From positions 133,836 to 197,835 of the forward strand of contig NZ_JBNJLK010000005.1 of NCBI RefSeq assembly GCF_051195255.1: 64,000 nucleotides of DNA, read 5' to 3'. The position numbers and the translations under genes are program-made. Of the stretch, positions 45,007 to 53,835 are shown piece by piece. The notes beneath the pieces were generated by a model. The model did not search any database and was not told the origin of the DNA. It was given only the letters and a program-made list of their open reading frames with translations. Each line of letters begins with the position of its first letter. Position 1 is the stretch's first letter. This stretch comes from Falsirhodobacter sp051195255. Lineage in GTDB: Bacteria > Pseudomonadota > Alphaproteobacteria > Rhodobacterales > Rhodobacteraceae.

Positions 45007-45588
45007 GTGCAAGACAGTAAGCTGGATTTGAAGTCAGAGCTGCAGAAGGTCATCGCGGGCAGACGCCTGTCGCTGGTCGGCAATGCGGCTTCCCTGCTGC
45101 GTCAGCGTCTGGGTGAGGAGATCGACTCTGGCTGTGTCATCCGTCTCAACTCGGGCATACCGATCCACAAGCGTGCGCAAGGGCGTCGTACAGACATCCA
45201 CTGTTTCAGTACCCGGTCAAGCTTGCAGTACAATCTTGGGCGCGCGACATGGCGCGTTCGCCTTCGCCGCAATCACTTCAACGACAAATTTTCCGTCTGG
45301 ATGAGTCCTGATGATCGCGAGACGGCTGAGCCGGGGCAGGCATTCTATCCGATGCCTCTTTGCGATGAATTGACGGAACGTCTTGGGGCAACTCCTTCGG
45401 TGGGTGCCAAGACTCTCCACATGCTATCAGAGTTGACCGACGCCGAGATCCGTGTCTTCGGTTACGACTTCAAGACAACAACGACGTTCTATCGCACCAA
45501 AGAGAATCTGGGTCCGCACAATTGGCAGGGTGAACAGGATTTTGCCCTCTCCTTGGTGCGGGCCGGACGTATATCCTTGGCCGCGTAG
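45007..45588 (+). CDS. Glycosyltransferase family 29 (sialyltransferase-type) protein
   Basis: 193 residues, soluble, no signal peptide. The GT29 motifs occur in the right order: L motif at about 22-66 (LSLVGNAASLL, then IDSGCVIRLNSG and GRRTDIHCF), S motif at about 130-154 (PSVGAKTLHML, then IRVFGYDF) and the very short motif His171-x4-Glu176 (HNWQGE). GT29 enzymes move an acidic sugar from a CMP donor. It is short, as bacterial GT29 domains are. No CMP-sialate or CMP-Kdo synthesis gene is nearby, so the donor is unknown. Its base composition is lower in G+C than the left part of the window. A second transferase gene follows after 24 bases. Confidence 0.78.
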   Translation: MQDSKLDLKSELQKVIAGRRLSLVGNAASLLRQRLGEEIDSGCVIRLNSGIPIHKRAQGRRTDIHCFSTRSSLQYNLGRATWRVRLRRNHFNDKFSVWMSPDDRETAEPGQAFYPMPLCDELTERLGATPSVGAKTLHMLSELTDAEIRVFGYDFKTTTTFYRTKENLGPHNWQGEQDFALSLVRAGRISLAA

Positions 45589-45612
45589 ATCCGACGTATA
45601 TCGAGGAACAGC

Positions 45613-46554
45613 ATGACAGTTTGGGCCGTCAGTGTGGCAAGCATGGGCACGCTGTCCCAGTGTTCAGCGGTGGCGAATTCCCTGCAGGAAGACTACAGGA
45701 AGAAGATCGTCGTTCCCCGACGGGGTCTGGCACGCCTTTTCCAGAAGCCTTTGTACAAGCGGAATGAGGTCGCACCCGATGTCATAGTGTCCTGCGGCTC
45801 GGCTTCTGAACCGCATGTCCTCAAGATGAAGGCGGCCTACAATGGCAGGCCCCTGGCGGTTCACCTTCAGCCGCCGAAAATTGACGGTTACGACATGGTT
45901 TTCGTGTCGCGGCATGACTGGCTGAAGGAATTCGATACACGTCCACATTTCCATCAAATGGTAGGCGTGCCCCACAGGTTTTCCTTCGAGGGCTGGAAGA
46001 AACTTCGAGGCCCGGCCCGTGCGCGATATGCTCCCAACGACGAGCGGATCGTCGTCGTGCTTGTTGGAGGGACGAACGGAGCCTACGCTTATGATCAGGC
46101 AAGCTTGATCGCCATCATCCATGCAATCACAGATCAGGTTCAGGCCGGCTGGAAGGCGCTGGTGTCCGTGTCACGGAGGACGGACCCGGAGACGCGGCAA
46201 GCCTTGAAGGCCCTCCACTCCGAGAAGACGATCGTTTGGGACGGCGACGGTGACAATCCTTACATGGATTATCTTGCCGCGGCCGACGCGTTCCTGATCG
46301 CGAAGGACTCCGTCACCATGCCCTGCGAAGCGCTTTCTACGGGGAAACCTGTCTACTCGCTCGGCTTGTCCAAGATTGCGGGGCGAAAGTTCGATAAGTT
46401 CGAGCGTTTTCACGATGACATGCAAAAGACGCTTGGGCTTACACGGCCCTATCTTGGCTCTCTGGATCCCTACGACTACACGCCCCCGTTTGAAACCAGG
46501 CGTATCGTGGACTTCATACGGCGGGAGAAATCTCGAGGCGCTGATCAAGATTGA
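45613..46554 (+). CDS. ELM1/GtrOC1-type putative nucleoside-diphosphate-sugar glycosyltransferase
   Basis: 313 residues. The family formerly called DUF1022 is recognised by IVVVLVGGTNGAY near residue 143, SVSRRTDPET near 186 and the C-terminal DAFLIAKDSVTMPCEALSTG near 232 with GKPVYSLGL. The fold is a GT-B-like domain; bacterial members are thought to act in surface polysaccharide or envelope synthesis. It is 24 bases after the GT29 gene on the same strand and shares its composition, so the two form one unit. It converges with the GT8 gene. Confidence 0.8.
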   Translation: MTVWAVSVASMGTLSQCSAVANSLQEDYRKKIVVPRRGLARLFQKPLYKRNEVAPDVIVSCGSASEPHVLKMKAAYNGRPLAVHLQPPKIDGYDMVFVSRHDWLKEFDTRPHFHQMVGVPHRFSFEGWKKLRGPARARYAPNDERIVVVLVGGTNGAYAYDQASLIAIIHAITDQVQAGWKALVSVSRRTDPETRQALKALHSEKTIVWDGDGDNPYMDYLAAADAFLIAKDSVTMPCEALSTGKPVYSLGLSKIAGRKFDKFERFHDDMQKTLGLTRPYLGSLDPYDYTPPFETRRIVDFIRREKSRGADQD

Positions 46555-46563
46555 TCAGGGCGG

Positions 46564-47460
46564 TCAGTGAAATGCTATATGCGGGAATCGCCTGTCGAAA
46601 AGCCATTTGCTGACCTTGTACGATGCGATGGCAGACGGATGACGCCTGGCCTTCTTATACCCCACTCGGTGCCAAGGTTTCACAGGGCCGTGGTAATGAT
46701 AGATGCCGGTCTTTTCATGCCTCGTCTCGTCGCTTGCTCCAAAGACCTGTTCGGTTCTGGCGCGTTGCACTGCCGCACGACCCCAGGAGTCGTTCCAAGC
46801 CGGGTTGAGATGCTTGATCTTCCCACGAAACACATGGTTGAGGTGATCTTGATCCAGGCTGCGGTAGCGGGCAGCCCGGTCGAAGTCGCCAAGCTTCTCA
46901 TGCATCTCAGGGTTCGAGCGGATGGCGGCACAGTCCATCAGCAGAACACCCGCATTGACATAGTCGGCGGCAGCGTAAGGAGCCATGATCTCCTCTCTCT
47001 CGGTTTTGTGATCCCACGTGTGACCGTGAGCCAATTGGTCAAGGCGTTTCACAACCCCGAAATCCCTGACGCCCCCAACAAGATTCCCTTCCAGATCGAT
47101 GTTGAAAAGGTCGCTCAGGTTGCGCTTCACCAAGGTGTCGCCATCGATATAGATAATCCGCCCTTGCACGAGGGACGGCAGAAGAAGTCTGGCCAGCGTC
47201 GTTTTGGAAAGATGACGCACCGTTTCAGGAACAGAGCCGAAATGGCTGTCGGTGAGCTGGTGAAAGTGGATGTCGATCTCCCCTTCGTTCGCGATCTCTC
47301 GGAGCAGGTCCGCAGCATCGCTGGTAAGATCCAGACTTAGAATGACAATCTGTTGCAGATCTGGGGTCGATTTGATAGCGGATACGAGTGACAGGGCGGT
47401 CGGACCGAAGAAGCCCATGTCCGTGCCAAAGGCGATTCTCGTTCCCGTGATATCTGCCAC
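46564..47460 (-). CDS. Glycosyltransferase family 8 protein
   Basis: 298 residues. The DxD metal and nucleotide-sugar motif is Asp106-x-Asp108 in RIIYIDGDTLV; DYVNAGVLLMD near 167 and HYHGPVKPW near 255 are also GT8 hallmarks (LgtC/RfaJ type). The start is GTG 47460 with GAGGG seven bases upstream. It is a retaining galactosyl- or glucosyltransferase by family; it likely extends a cell-surface glycan. It is convergent with the ELM1-type gene, only nine bases apart. Confidence 0.88.
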   Translation of the reverse strand: MADITGTRIAFGTDMGFFGPTALSLVSAIKSTPDLQQIVILSLDLTSDAADLLREIANEGEIDIHFHQLTDSHFGSVPETVRHLSKTTLARLLLPSLVQGRIIYIDGDTLVKRNLSDLFNIDLEGNLVGGVRDFGVVKRLDQLAHGHTWDHKTEREEIMAPYAAADYVNAGVLLMDCAAIRSNPEMHEKLGDFDRAARYRSLDQDHLNHVFRGKIKHLNPAWNDSWGRAAVQRARTEQVFGASDETRHEKTGIYHYHGPVKPWHRVGYKKARRHPSAIASYKVSKWLFDRRFPHIAFH

Positions 47461-48098
47461 TTGTTGCCCTCGTGTTCGATGCTGCGACGATCATCCTGCA
47501 CTCGCACAGAGACTAGCGCATCGGCTGTATGCAAGATGATTTCGGGATCGCCAACCTATAATCTCGCCAGGCTTCCTGACCGCATCAGCGACGTTGCAAC
47601 AGGCAGTACCTGTTCGTCGCGACCACCGCCCGCCTTTTGCCTCGCATTTTCAAAGCTGCGGACCATCATGAAGATGGCGGATCGAGGTGTTCTGACACTG
47701 ACGCAGCAGGGGTTCTGTCCGTGCCCTCCATGTGGACGCGCTTGATTAGCCATCCAAGGCTCGACGAAGTAGCCTTGAAGGACCTGTTGACACGAAGGTG
47801 GCTACGCTAGGAGGAAAGCGGCAAGTGGTCGCGCATTTGGTGCCGGATCACTGGCAAAGCAGGCCTCGCGGCCGCAAACGAACAAACGGACGGCCGGCGG
47901 CACAAGGGCGGTCATATCCCCTGTGCGGTTGGAACAGGCGAAAAACGTGGATGCGATGCCTCCAATGGGGGTTTTAACGCCTGCGGCAGGATGATCAGCC
48001 ACTGCGCCGAGTGACATCTGGGAGGGGAGGATGCCTGCCACTAAGCAGGGGCAAGATGCCGCGCGTCAGGCTTTGACCTGACGTCGGCGTCGCCAAGG
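47461..48098. other. Intergenic region between the GT8 gene and a small-protein gene
   Basis: 638 bases. Several frames of 60-95 codons are open, but they lack ribosome sites and have Ser/Arg/Cys-rich translations. I see no tRNA, hairpin terminator or repeat. It holds at least the GT8 promoter at its left end. Confidence 0.5.
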
Positions 48099-48341
48099 CT
48101 ATTCCTCATCCTTTGTGTGCTTTTTGATGTTCTGAAGGGGCAGGTCGTCGGCTGTCTCGCTGTGACCATCGTCGCGGGTGTTGTATTTGCCCGACGGCTG
48201 CGGAGAAAGGACGGAATCGCCTCCTTCGTTGGCGACGCTGGCCGGCTGCTTCATGTTTTTCGGCGTCGGCTCATCCGGGAACCGGGTCTTCTGCGAGGCG
48301 GGGTCGTGTCGCTGCGCGCGCTGGTCGATGTCTTTGGACAT
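48099..48341 (-). CDS. Small hydrophilic, probably disordered protein
   Basis: 80 residues, MSKDIDQRAQRHDPASQ at the start and NIKKHTKDEE at the end; nearly all polar, rich in Asp, Glu, Lys, Pro and Gln, with no hydrophobic core. ATG 48341 is preceded by GGGAG. Such proteins in this group are often stress-related or bind nucleic acid or other proteins, but none of that is shown here. It resembles in style the micro-proteins at 53543-53992. Confidence 0.6.
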   Translation of the reverse strand: MSKDIDQRAQRHDPASQKTRFPDEPTPKNMKQPASVANEGGDSVLSPQPSGKYNTRDDGHSETADDLPLQNIKKHTKDEE

Positions 48342-48804
48342 GATCTTCTCCCTTTCCATCATAACGACCGTGAGGTTCGATTGTTTCCACGCGGTGAAGG
48401 CGTGGCCCCCAATGCGGGGCGTGACTGTAAGGGTGCAGGCGATGCCACCCGGGTCTGAATTGGCGTCCCAGGCCCAACCTGTTGTGGTTTCGAGCGGTTG
48501 GCTTGACTGGGCATCTGCATTGCATTGGCTGCTCGTACGATCCGCTGAAAGAGAAGCAACAGTCGTCGCCTAGAACGATGTCAGGTCCCACAAGCTTCGT
48601 TTGGGCGAGATCAGCGAAAGATCACAAGCGTGTTCGATCACTTCATCACCTCGTGGTCACGGTGGATGGGCGCTCGGGCAAAGCGAGACGAGATCCGTCA
48701 TTGCCCGTCCAGACGCTCTAGACCACCTCGGTCAAGGCTCGCCGCACTGGGACCTGTTGCCGCCACCTCAGGCGTCTAACTTTCAACGTGAAAAAGGATA
48801 CCGC
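48342..48804. other. Intergenic region upstream of the GH16 gene
   Basis: 463 bases between divergent genes. The open frame of the GH16 gene extends leftward to 48601 but has no ribosome site there. I see no clear promoter, operator or hairpin, although both flanking genes must be started from here. Confidence 0.5.
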
Positions 48805-50268
48805 ATGCCGACTCAATCCGAAATCATGTCCGGCTGGGCTGCCAGCCTTCGTGCAACCGCTGCCGATATCGAGGCGCTTGTTGCCGGAAGCGCAGTGCAG
48901 ACGCAGGCCGTCGCGGCCCAGCCCACGGCGGCCCAGCCCACTGGTCCCATATGGGGACTGACCGTACTTCCGAAGCTGACGATTCCGGCGGAGGTTGTCG
49001 TGCCGCCCGGTACGCAGGAAATCTTCATTCCGGTGTCGGTGGACCGCACCGACCGGCAGTCCTTCATGGCCTATATCGACCGGCTGGTGAACGTGAGCGG
49101 CGGTGGCATCAATGTCGGGGCGTCGGCCGATTATCGCGCCAACTTCGCCGGCATGGAGACGGTCTATCAGTGGTCTCCCTTCGATGATGGTTTGCATTGG
49201 GTTCGCGTGGCTCCCAAGGCGAAGTATCCGGCCGGGCGGGCCTTCCAGGTGTCGATCCGCGTCAAGGGTCTGGGCGACAGCCAGAAGGGACGTGGCGTGA
49301 CCGTTCGCTTTGTCGAAGGGGCTCCGGCTCAGCAGATCACCAAGCCGTTCCACCGCCCGCTGCGCCGTCTTGACCTGTCGGGCGCGAAGCGCAAGAACAC
49401 GTTCGATCCGGCCACGCTGAAGTGGTCGTCCACAGGCAAGGACGCGCAGGGCAAAGGCGTGCTGATGTCGGCGCTCAGCCATGGCCGCACCCAGGACGGC
49501 AACGGGGAAACGGGGCTTTACGCGGACGAAACCATCACGGGCGCCGACAAGCCGATCAGCTATGATGCGACCGAGCGTGCGATCCGTCTGCACACCTGCG
49601 CCTTCGCGACGGACAAGCGGATCGAGCTGGATCACCGCATGTGGGCCTTCCAGGCCGTCGTGCTGCAGGGCCTGCACGTGGATGCCCTGTGCGGCACCGA
49701 AGGTGTCTGGCGCATGGAAGCGAAGATCCCGGTGCGCAAGTACAGCTGGCCGGCGTTCTGGCTGGTCAACCGCTCCCTGAAATCCACGGGCGAGGCCTAC
49801 AGCCAGTGGCCGGGCGAGATCGACATCTTGGAGAAGTTCAACGGGATCTACGGGACGGACACCATCTCCACCAGCAGCTTTGCCCAGCATTACGGCAATC
49901 TCGGCTCCAACACGCGGGTGGGCACCTTCGGCAACGATTTCGAGGTGCAGCAATACGGCCTGAACAAGGCGTCGATGGACGAGGTCTATCACTCTTGGGC
50001 CTGCCACGTCCGGTATGACGCCAACGACACGACCAAGAGCGAGGTCACGTTCTTTGTCGACGATGTGGAGGTGGGGTGCCACGTCCTGCATTCGCGCCAT
50101 CAGGACCTGTCCAAGAAGGTCGAGTTCTATCCGATCTTCAACGTCGCCGTGAAGACGCCCGCCAACTACACGGCGGAGCAGTACAACACGGACGAAGGGC
50201 GCAACCGGACGGGCGACATGCTGGTGCGCGACGTCGCCTACTACCCGACCGGCGCCAAGCTCGTCTGA
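48805..50268 (+). CDS. Glycoside hydrolase family 16 protein without a signal peptide
   Basis: 487 residues. The catalytic GH16 signature is GEIDILEKFNG with nucleophile Glu338, Asp340 and acid/base Glu343; the KYSWPAFWLVN stretch before it and FFVDDVEV after it are also GH16-like. Residues about 50-180 form an extra N-terminal beta-rich region, and residues 1-50 are Ala/Gln-rich. GH16 enzymes cut or transglycosylate beta-1,3/1,4-linked glycans, including exopolysaccharides. No Sec, Tat or lipoprotein signal is seen, so export would need another route such as type I secretion. ATG 48805 follows AAAAAGGATA. Confidence 0.85.
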   Translation: MPTQSEIMSGWAASLRATAADIEALVAGSAVQTQAVAAQPTAAQPTGPIWGLTVLPKLTIPAEVVVPPGTQEIFIPVSVDRTDRQSFMAYIDRLVNVSGGGINVGASADYRANFAGMETVYQWSPFDDGLHWVRVAPKAKYPAGRAFQVSIRVKGLGDSQKGRGVTVRFVEGAPAQQITKPFHRPLRRLDLSGAKRKNTFDPATLKWSSTGKDAQGKGVLMSALSHGRTQDGNGETGLYADETITGADKPISYDATERAIRLHTCAFATDKRIELDHRMWAFQAVVLQGLHVDALCGTEGVWRMEAKIPVRKYSWPAFWLVNRSLKSTGEAYSQWPGEIDILEKFNGIYGTDTISTSSFAQHYGNLGSNTRVGTFGNDFEVQQYGLNKASMDEVYHSWACHVRYDANDTTKSEVTFFVDDVEVGCHVLHSRHQDLSKKVEFYPIFNVAVKTPANYTAEQYNTDEGRNRTGDMLVRDVAYYPTGAKLV

Positions 50269-50644
50269 TCGGCAGGTGACGCGGTGAAGGCCGATCAGCG
50301 GCCTTGTCTTCCCACGGTTGCCACTTTGGCTGCGAAAGCGCCGACAACGCAGCCGTGGGATTCATCATGTCCGTTACCACGGGTTGGCTGGCCCATAGGC
50401 TCTCGTCCGAACAGGCTTCGTAGTTCGGCATGCAACCTTGGGTTGACAGGAATAAGATGTGGGGCATCATTAGAACATATACAGAACATCACGCCGAAGA
50501 ATGTTGGTAAAGCGGACAGACTTCGGAGCGGTGCCCTTGGGATCACACGCGTGCTTCGTCCTCGGATCGGGAGGAATGTCGTGACGGCGCGGAAGCGCGT
50601 GAGATCCTTCGCCCTGAACCGCAAGTAGAAGACGGTGACCGAAC
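50269..50644. other. Intergenic region between the GH16 gene and the winged-helix gene
   Basis: 376 bases. CTGATCGG (50265-50272) and CCGATCAG (50291-50298) could form a loose hairpin at the end of the GH16 gene. Beyond that I see nothing except a presumed promoter for the next gene. Confidence 0.45.
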
Positions 50645-51208
50645 ATGCACACCATCCGGAATGAAATCCTGGCGCTGCCGCAGGAAGAACGCCTTTCCTA
50701 TGCGCTGCACGTGATCGACACCTTGGTCGGCCAGTCCCTGGACGACATCGCATGGATTCGGCGACACTTCGGCATTTCGAAGAAGCAGTCCCAGATGATC
50801 CTGGCGCTGAACGCCGCCTTTCCGCGGACCTTGTCGAAAGAGCAGATCATGACCGCCATCCACGGCCCGGGATGGGAGCAGAATGAACGATCCGTGGCCG
50901 TGATGGCCAGCCACATTCGCGCCCGTCACCCGGGGCTGATCGAGACGTCCTGGGGGTTGGGCTATCGTCTGACCCGGAAGATAGATATCGGTCGCGACGT
51001 CACCGCCACGCGCGAGAATGCTGGTGAAAGCTGGTCCGCGCAGGACGATGACGATCTGCGGCGCATGTTCGAGAACGGGTCCGACGTGTCCATCATCGCC
51101 GACGAGATGGACCGCAGCGAGCGTTCCGTCAGCGACCGCTGGCGTCTTTTGAAGAAGCGGGCGGCCGTGCCGGCGCTGTCCGAGCCGGGTGCCGGCGGGA
51201 ACGGCTGA
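50645..51208 (+). CDS. Winged-helix DNA-binding protein without a receiver domain
   Basis: 187 residues. The central part (about 45-115) resembles the OmpR/PhoB-type C-terminal winged helix: LSKEQIMTAIHG, then SVAVMASHIRARHPGLIET and SWGLGYRLT, which corresponds to the recognition helix and wing. There is no phospho-acceptor domain; an N-terminal helical segment stands in its place. A second short HTH/Myb-like segment follows (SWSAQDDDDLRRMFENGSD, RSERSVSDRWRLLKKR). It sits between GH16 and pyruvyltransferase genes and might control them; this is inference. It could also be a phage-type regulator. Confidence 0.65.
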   Translation: MHTIRNEILALPQEERLSYALHVIDTLVGQSLDDIAWIRRHFGISKKQSQMILALNAAFPRTLSKEQIMTAIHGPGWEQNERSVAVMASHIRARHPGLIETSWGLGYRLTRKIDIGRDVTATRENAGESWSAQDDDDLRRMFENGSDVSIIADEMDRSERSVSDRWRLLKKRAAVPALSEPGAGGNG

Positions 51209-51211
51209 GGG

Positions 51212-52012
51212 TCAGGCCTTCAAGTCTTGGGGGAAGGCCTCGATCAGCCCTTGTGCCATCGCATCGATCCGGGGCAGGTCGGGCGCTTGGCTGTCGGGAT
51301 GGATCGGCTGGCCGGCCAGCTCCGGCACCTCCTGCAACTTGACCGAAAGCAGGGGCGCACGGCCGATGCTGGTGGCGTAGTCGTAGAACTTGAACTGCGC
51401 GCTGCGGTGAATGTCCGCACCCTCGATCCGGACGTTGGGGATGCCGTAAGCGTCGGCGATGATGATGCCGTGCAGCGACTGGGAGAAGATCTGCCGGCAG
51501 GACGCGATCTCGCGGATGACGGCCTTCGCGTCGTTCGTGCGCACGTCGATGATCTTGATGCGGTCGCCCCCTTGGCGCAGATGGGCCAGTGCCTCCTCGG
51601 TCACCTGCGAATGGTGAAGAAGGACGCCGACCTTGTCCTCCTGCTCCACCGGGCCGACAAGGCGGCGGGCCAGAAGACCGGGATCGCCGAAGGGCAGGGG
51701 CGTGTGGTTCAGGACGGCGGCCGTCACCGGGCCGCGCAGGGCGACCACGCGGGCGGCGTGGCACCAGTCGCCATCCATCGCTTCCATGCAGCCGGAACCC
51801 CAGATGACCGGCGGTGCCTGTCCTTCGGCCCGTTTGACGACGCCCTTTCGTGCATTCCACATGATGCTTCCGACGGCGAAGACCTGAGCGGTTTGCTCGG
51901 GCGCCCAGGTGACGGGGCGGCCTGACACGAGTTCGATCACATCGCGGGACAAGGCATCTCCGAAATTCGGGGCCTTGTTCCACCAGAAGGCGCGCAAAGG
52001 TTCGGTCATCAT
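51212..52012 (-). CDS. Polysaccharide pyruvyl transferase family protein
   Basis: 266 residues. The N-terminal NFGDALSRDVIELVSG (about 16-31), the GSGCME and LRGPVTAAVL segments and the C-terminal SQSLHGIIIADAYGIPN match the PS_pyruv_trans family (ExoV, GumL, PssM). These enzymes place a pyruvate ketal on exopolysaccharide sugars from phosphoenolpyruvate. Two start codons are adjacent (52012 and 52009). Convergent with the winged-helix gene, three bases apart. Confidence 0.88.
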   Translation of the reverse strand: MMTEPLRAFWWNKAPNFGDALSRDVIELVSGRPVTWAPEQTAQVFAVGSIMWNARKGVVKRAEGQAPPVIWGSGCMEAMDGDWCHAARVVALRGPVTAAVLNHTPLPFGDPGLLARRLVGPVEQEDKVGVLLHHSQVTEEALAHLRQGGDRIKIIDVRTNDAKAVIREIASCRQIFSQSLHGIIIADAYGIPNVRIEGADIHRSAQFKFYDYATSIGRAPLLSVKLQEVPELAGQPIHPDSQAPDLPRIDAMAQGLIEAFPQDLKA

Positions 52013-52888
52013 CTTCCCGATCGGTCTAGGTCATTCGGATCAGCGTCGCAGGTCCGACCTGCCGCTTCCGGAAAAGGTATAGGAACAGGGATTCTGGGTG
52101 TCCATCGCACGTGCCGGATTGATCAGCGGTAAACCGCCGGCGGGGGTACATAACCATTCGTTTTAATTGTAAATTTTCTGGAAATTTCGGGAGATTGGAG
52201 TGGTTCCGGAGGGGCTTTTGCGCTACAGGCCGAAAAGATTGTGTTGAGTACGCTGCGCGTTTACACCATATTAACTTCTGCGATGGAGCGGCCACGCATA
52301 GCCAACTTGTGTTGCCTGAGTTTCGAGTAGCGAGTGCTGTTGGATGCCCCCTCCACGCAGGCATGAAGGGTCGTCCCGTACCGGCCTAGTGCACAAAATC
52401 ATCATTAGCCCCGCTTTCGAGCGGGGCTTTTTTTGGCCTGTGCCGAAGGAAATACAACCTAGGGATGCATTACGCAAGACCCTAAGCGCGCCTCTTGTCG
52501 TCGTTTTGACATGAATGGCGGGTAGTTTTTAAGCGTCGGGTGAAGGTGGGTTCATCTGGACGGCTCATCTCGCCGTTTAGTCTTGAAAGATGGGAATCGA
52601 CGTCCGCAACCACCCGGTGTACGCGAGGCCTGAACGAACGTCGTGGCTGGGGATGTCTTGGGGGTGAGGACAGGGCGCGAATCGACGTCACGTCACACGT
52701 CCATCTTCATTTGAAAGCTGTCAGCAGGTCCGAACTCGCAGGAAGTGGCGCCGTGTGATTCGGTTCTGGGCTTTGGTGTGCATCCGCAGCGATCCATGAC
52801 GCCGCACGTCCGAACTCGTGCATGAAGCTGCCACTAAGGTTCAGAAACCCGTTCGGATCATCTTGCTTTCACGATTCGTTCGCGGCAC
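52013..52888. other. Long intergenic region with an orphan terminator
   Basis: 876 bases. The left end (about 52130-52200) is A+T-rich and should hold the pyruvyltransferase promoter. A canonical plus-strand terminator at 52407-52434 has no recognised gene upstream of it, leaving 52200-52406 as a possible small-RNA gene. The right part (52435-52888) has only short frames without ribosome sites. Confidence 0.5.
52407..52434 (+). terminator. Rho-independent terminator with no gene upstream
   Basis: AGCCCCGC (52407-52414) and GCGGGGCT (52421-52428) form a perfect stem with loop TTTCGA, followed by TTTTTTT up to 52434. On the plus strand this is a textbook terminator; the previous plus-strand gene ends 1.2 kb earlier and a convergent gene lies between. 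Confidence 0.88.
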
Positions 52889-53488
52889 ATGGCGCGAATG
52901 GCTCGCCGAAGAAAATCATATCGTCGCCCCGGTCCACAGGTATGGATGGCTGGGGTCCTGCTTGTCGTGGCGTTGTTCACGCTGGGCGACAACATTCCCT
53001 TTGCCCGGCGCCTGATACTGGATGTCGCGGGACAGGTCCTGATCTCCACTCCTGTCGGCAGCCTGCTGGGCGGGCGTCTCATGGGGGCGGGGGCCCGGGT
53101 GATCGACGGGGATACGCTTCAGGTGGGGAAGGACCGCGTCCGTCTGCATGGGATCGATGCGCCCGAATCCCGGCAGACCTGCTTTCGAGGGCGCCGGGCT
53201 TGGGCCTGCGGGGTTGAGGCGACGCGTGCCTTGGAACGTTTGATCGGCATTTCAGATCTGAAGTGCCAGAAGCGCGCCACCGACCGCTATGGCCGCACCG
53301 TCGCGGAATGTCAGGCCGGGGGCCAAAACATCAACGCCTGGATGGTGCGGAACGGCTGGGCGGTGGCTTATCGTCAGTACGGCGGTTCCCGTTATGTCGC
53401 GGACGAGGCGATCGCGAAGCGCCGCAAGGCGGGTATCTGGGTGGGACGGTTCGTCATGCCGTGGGATTGGCGCAAAGGAAAACGCTAA
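52889..53488 (+). CDS. Membrane-anchored or secreted thermonuclease-family protein
   Basis: 199 residues. A basic N-terminus (MARMARRRKSYRR) and one hydrophobic segment (about 18-34) form an uncleaved anchor or signal. The SNase domain spans about 68-195: VIDGDTLQVG, RLHGIDAPES (Asp/Glu catalytic region), KRATDRYGRTVAECQ (second Arg) and NINAWMVRNGWAVAY. It would be a calcium-dependent phosphodiesterase acting outside the cytoplasm. ATG at 52898 is an alternative start. A micro-protein operon follows. Confidence 0.88.
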   Translation: MARMARRRKSYRRPGPQVWMAGVLLVVALFTLGDNIPFARRLILDVAGQVLISTPVGSLLGGRLMGAGARVIDGDTLQVGKDRVRLHGIDAPESRQTCFRGRRAWACGVEATRALERLIGISDLKCQKRATDRYGRTVAECQAGGQNINAWMVRNGWAVAYRQYGGSRYVADEAIAKRRKAGIWVGRFVMPWDWRKGKR

Positions 53489-53542
53489 AGTTTGGAACAT
53501 TCGGGTTTTGAAGATGTTGATGCGCCATTAAGGGGATCCGTC

Positions 53543-53656
53543 ATGTCCAGCGTCCAGAGCACCGTCCGCAAAACACCACCACCTCGGCCGCCGAGGGGGG
53601 AGATGCCCGTATGGTCCCAGGCCGACAGCATCCCACCGAAGCATCAGGCGGAGTGA
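53543..53656 (+). CDS. Micro-protein 1 of a three-gene run
   Basis: 37 residues, beginning MSSVQSTVRKTPPPRPPRGE and ending IPPKHQAE. AAGGGGA lies eight bases upstream of ATG 53543, a good ribosome site. The sequence is Pro-rich and polar. The next micro-gene starts five bases after its stop. I do not recognise it. Confidence 0.5.
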   Translation: MSSVQSTVRKTPPPRPPRGEMPVWSQADSIPPKHQAE

Positions 53657-53661
53657 GCGTC

Positions 53662-53835
53662 ATGAAAGCGTCCAGTTCCAGCATCAACCTGTCCCAGAGC
53701 CTTTATAACGCGCTGAGATCGAATTATCTGAACCGTCCGATCGTGATGAAGCCAGAAGGGATGACCAATGGTCTCCCCGACATCGCAGCCATCCCGCAGG
53801 GCAAGCCCGAGAAGGTGATCCAAAATGGGGAATGA
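53662..53835 (+). CDS. Micro-protein 2 of a three-gene run
   Basis: 57 residues, MKASSSSINLSQSLYNALRS at the start and PQGKPEKVIQNGE at the end. GGAG lies 10 bases upstream of ATG 53662, inside the end of micro-gene 1. Polar with a short amphipathic N-terminal helix. It overlaps micro-gene 3 by 11 bases. No family recognised. Confidence 0.55.
   Translation: MKASSSSINLSQSLYNALRSNYLNRPIVMKPEGMTNGLPDIAAIPQGKPEKVIQNGE

Noticed and set aside
47461..47745. Plus-strand frame of 94 codons next to the GT8 gene
   Set aside because: Starts at a poor codon context, Ser/Cys/Pro-rich translation typical of non-coding G+C-rich DNA.
47802..48041. Minus-strand frame of 79 codons
   Set aside because: GTG start without ribosome site and no pattern of a folded or membrane protein.
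52540..52758. Plus-strand frame of 72 codons upstream of the thermonuclease gene
   Set aside because: No ribosome site and no coding-like composition.
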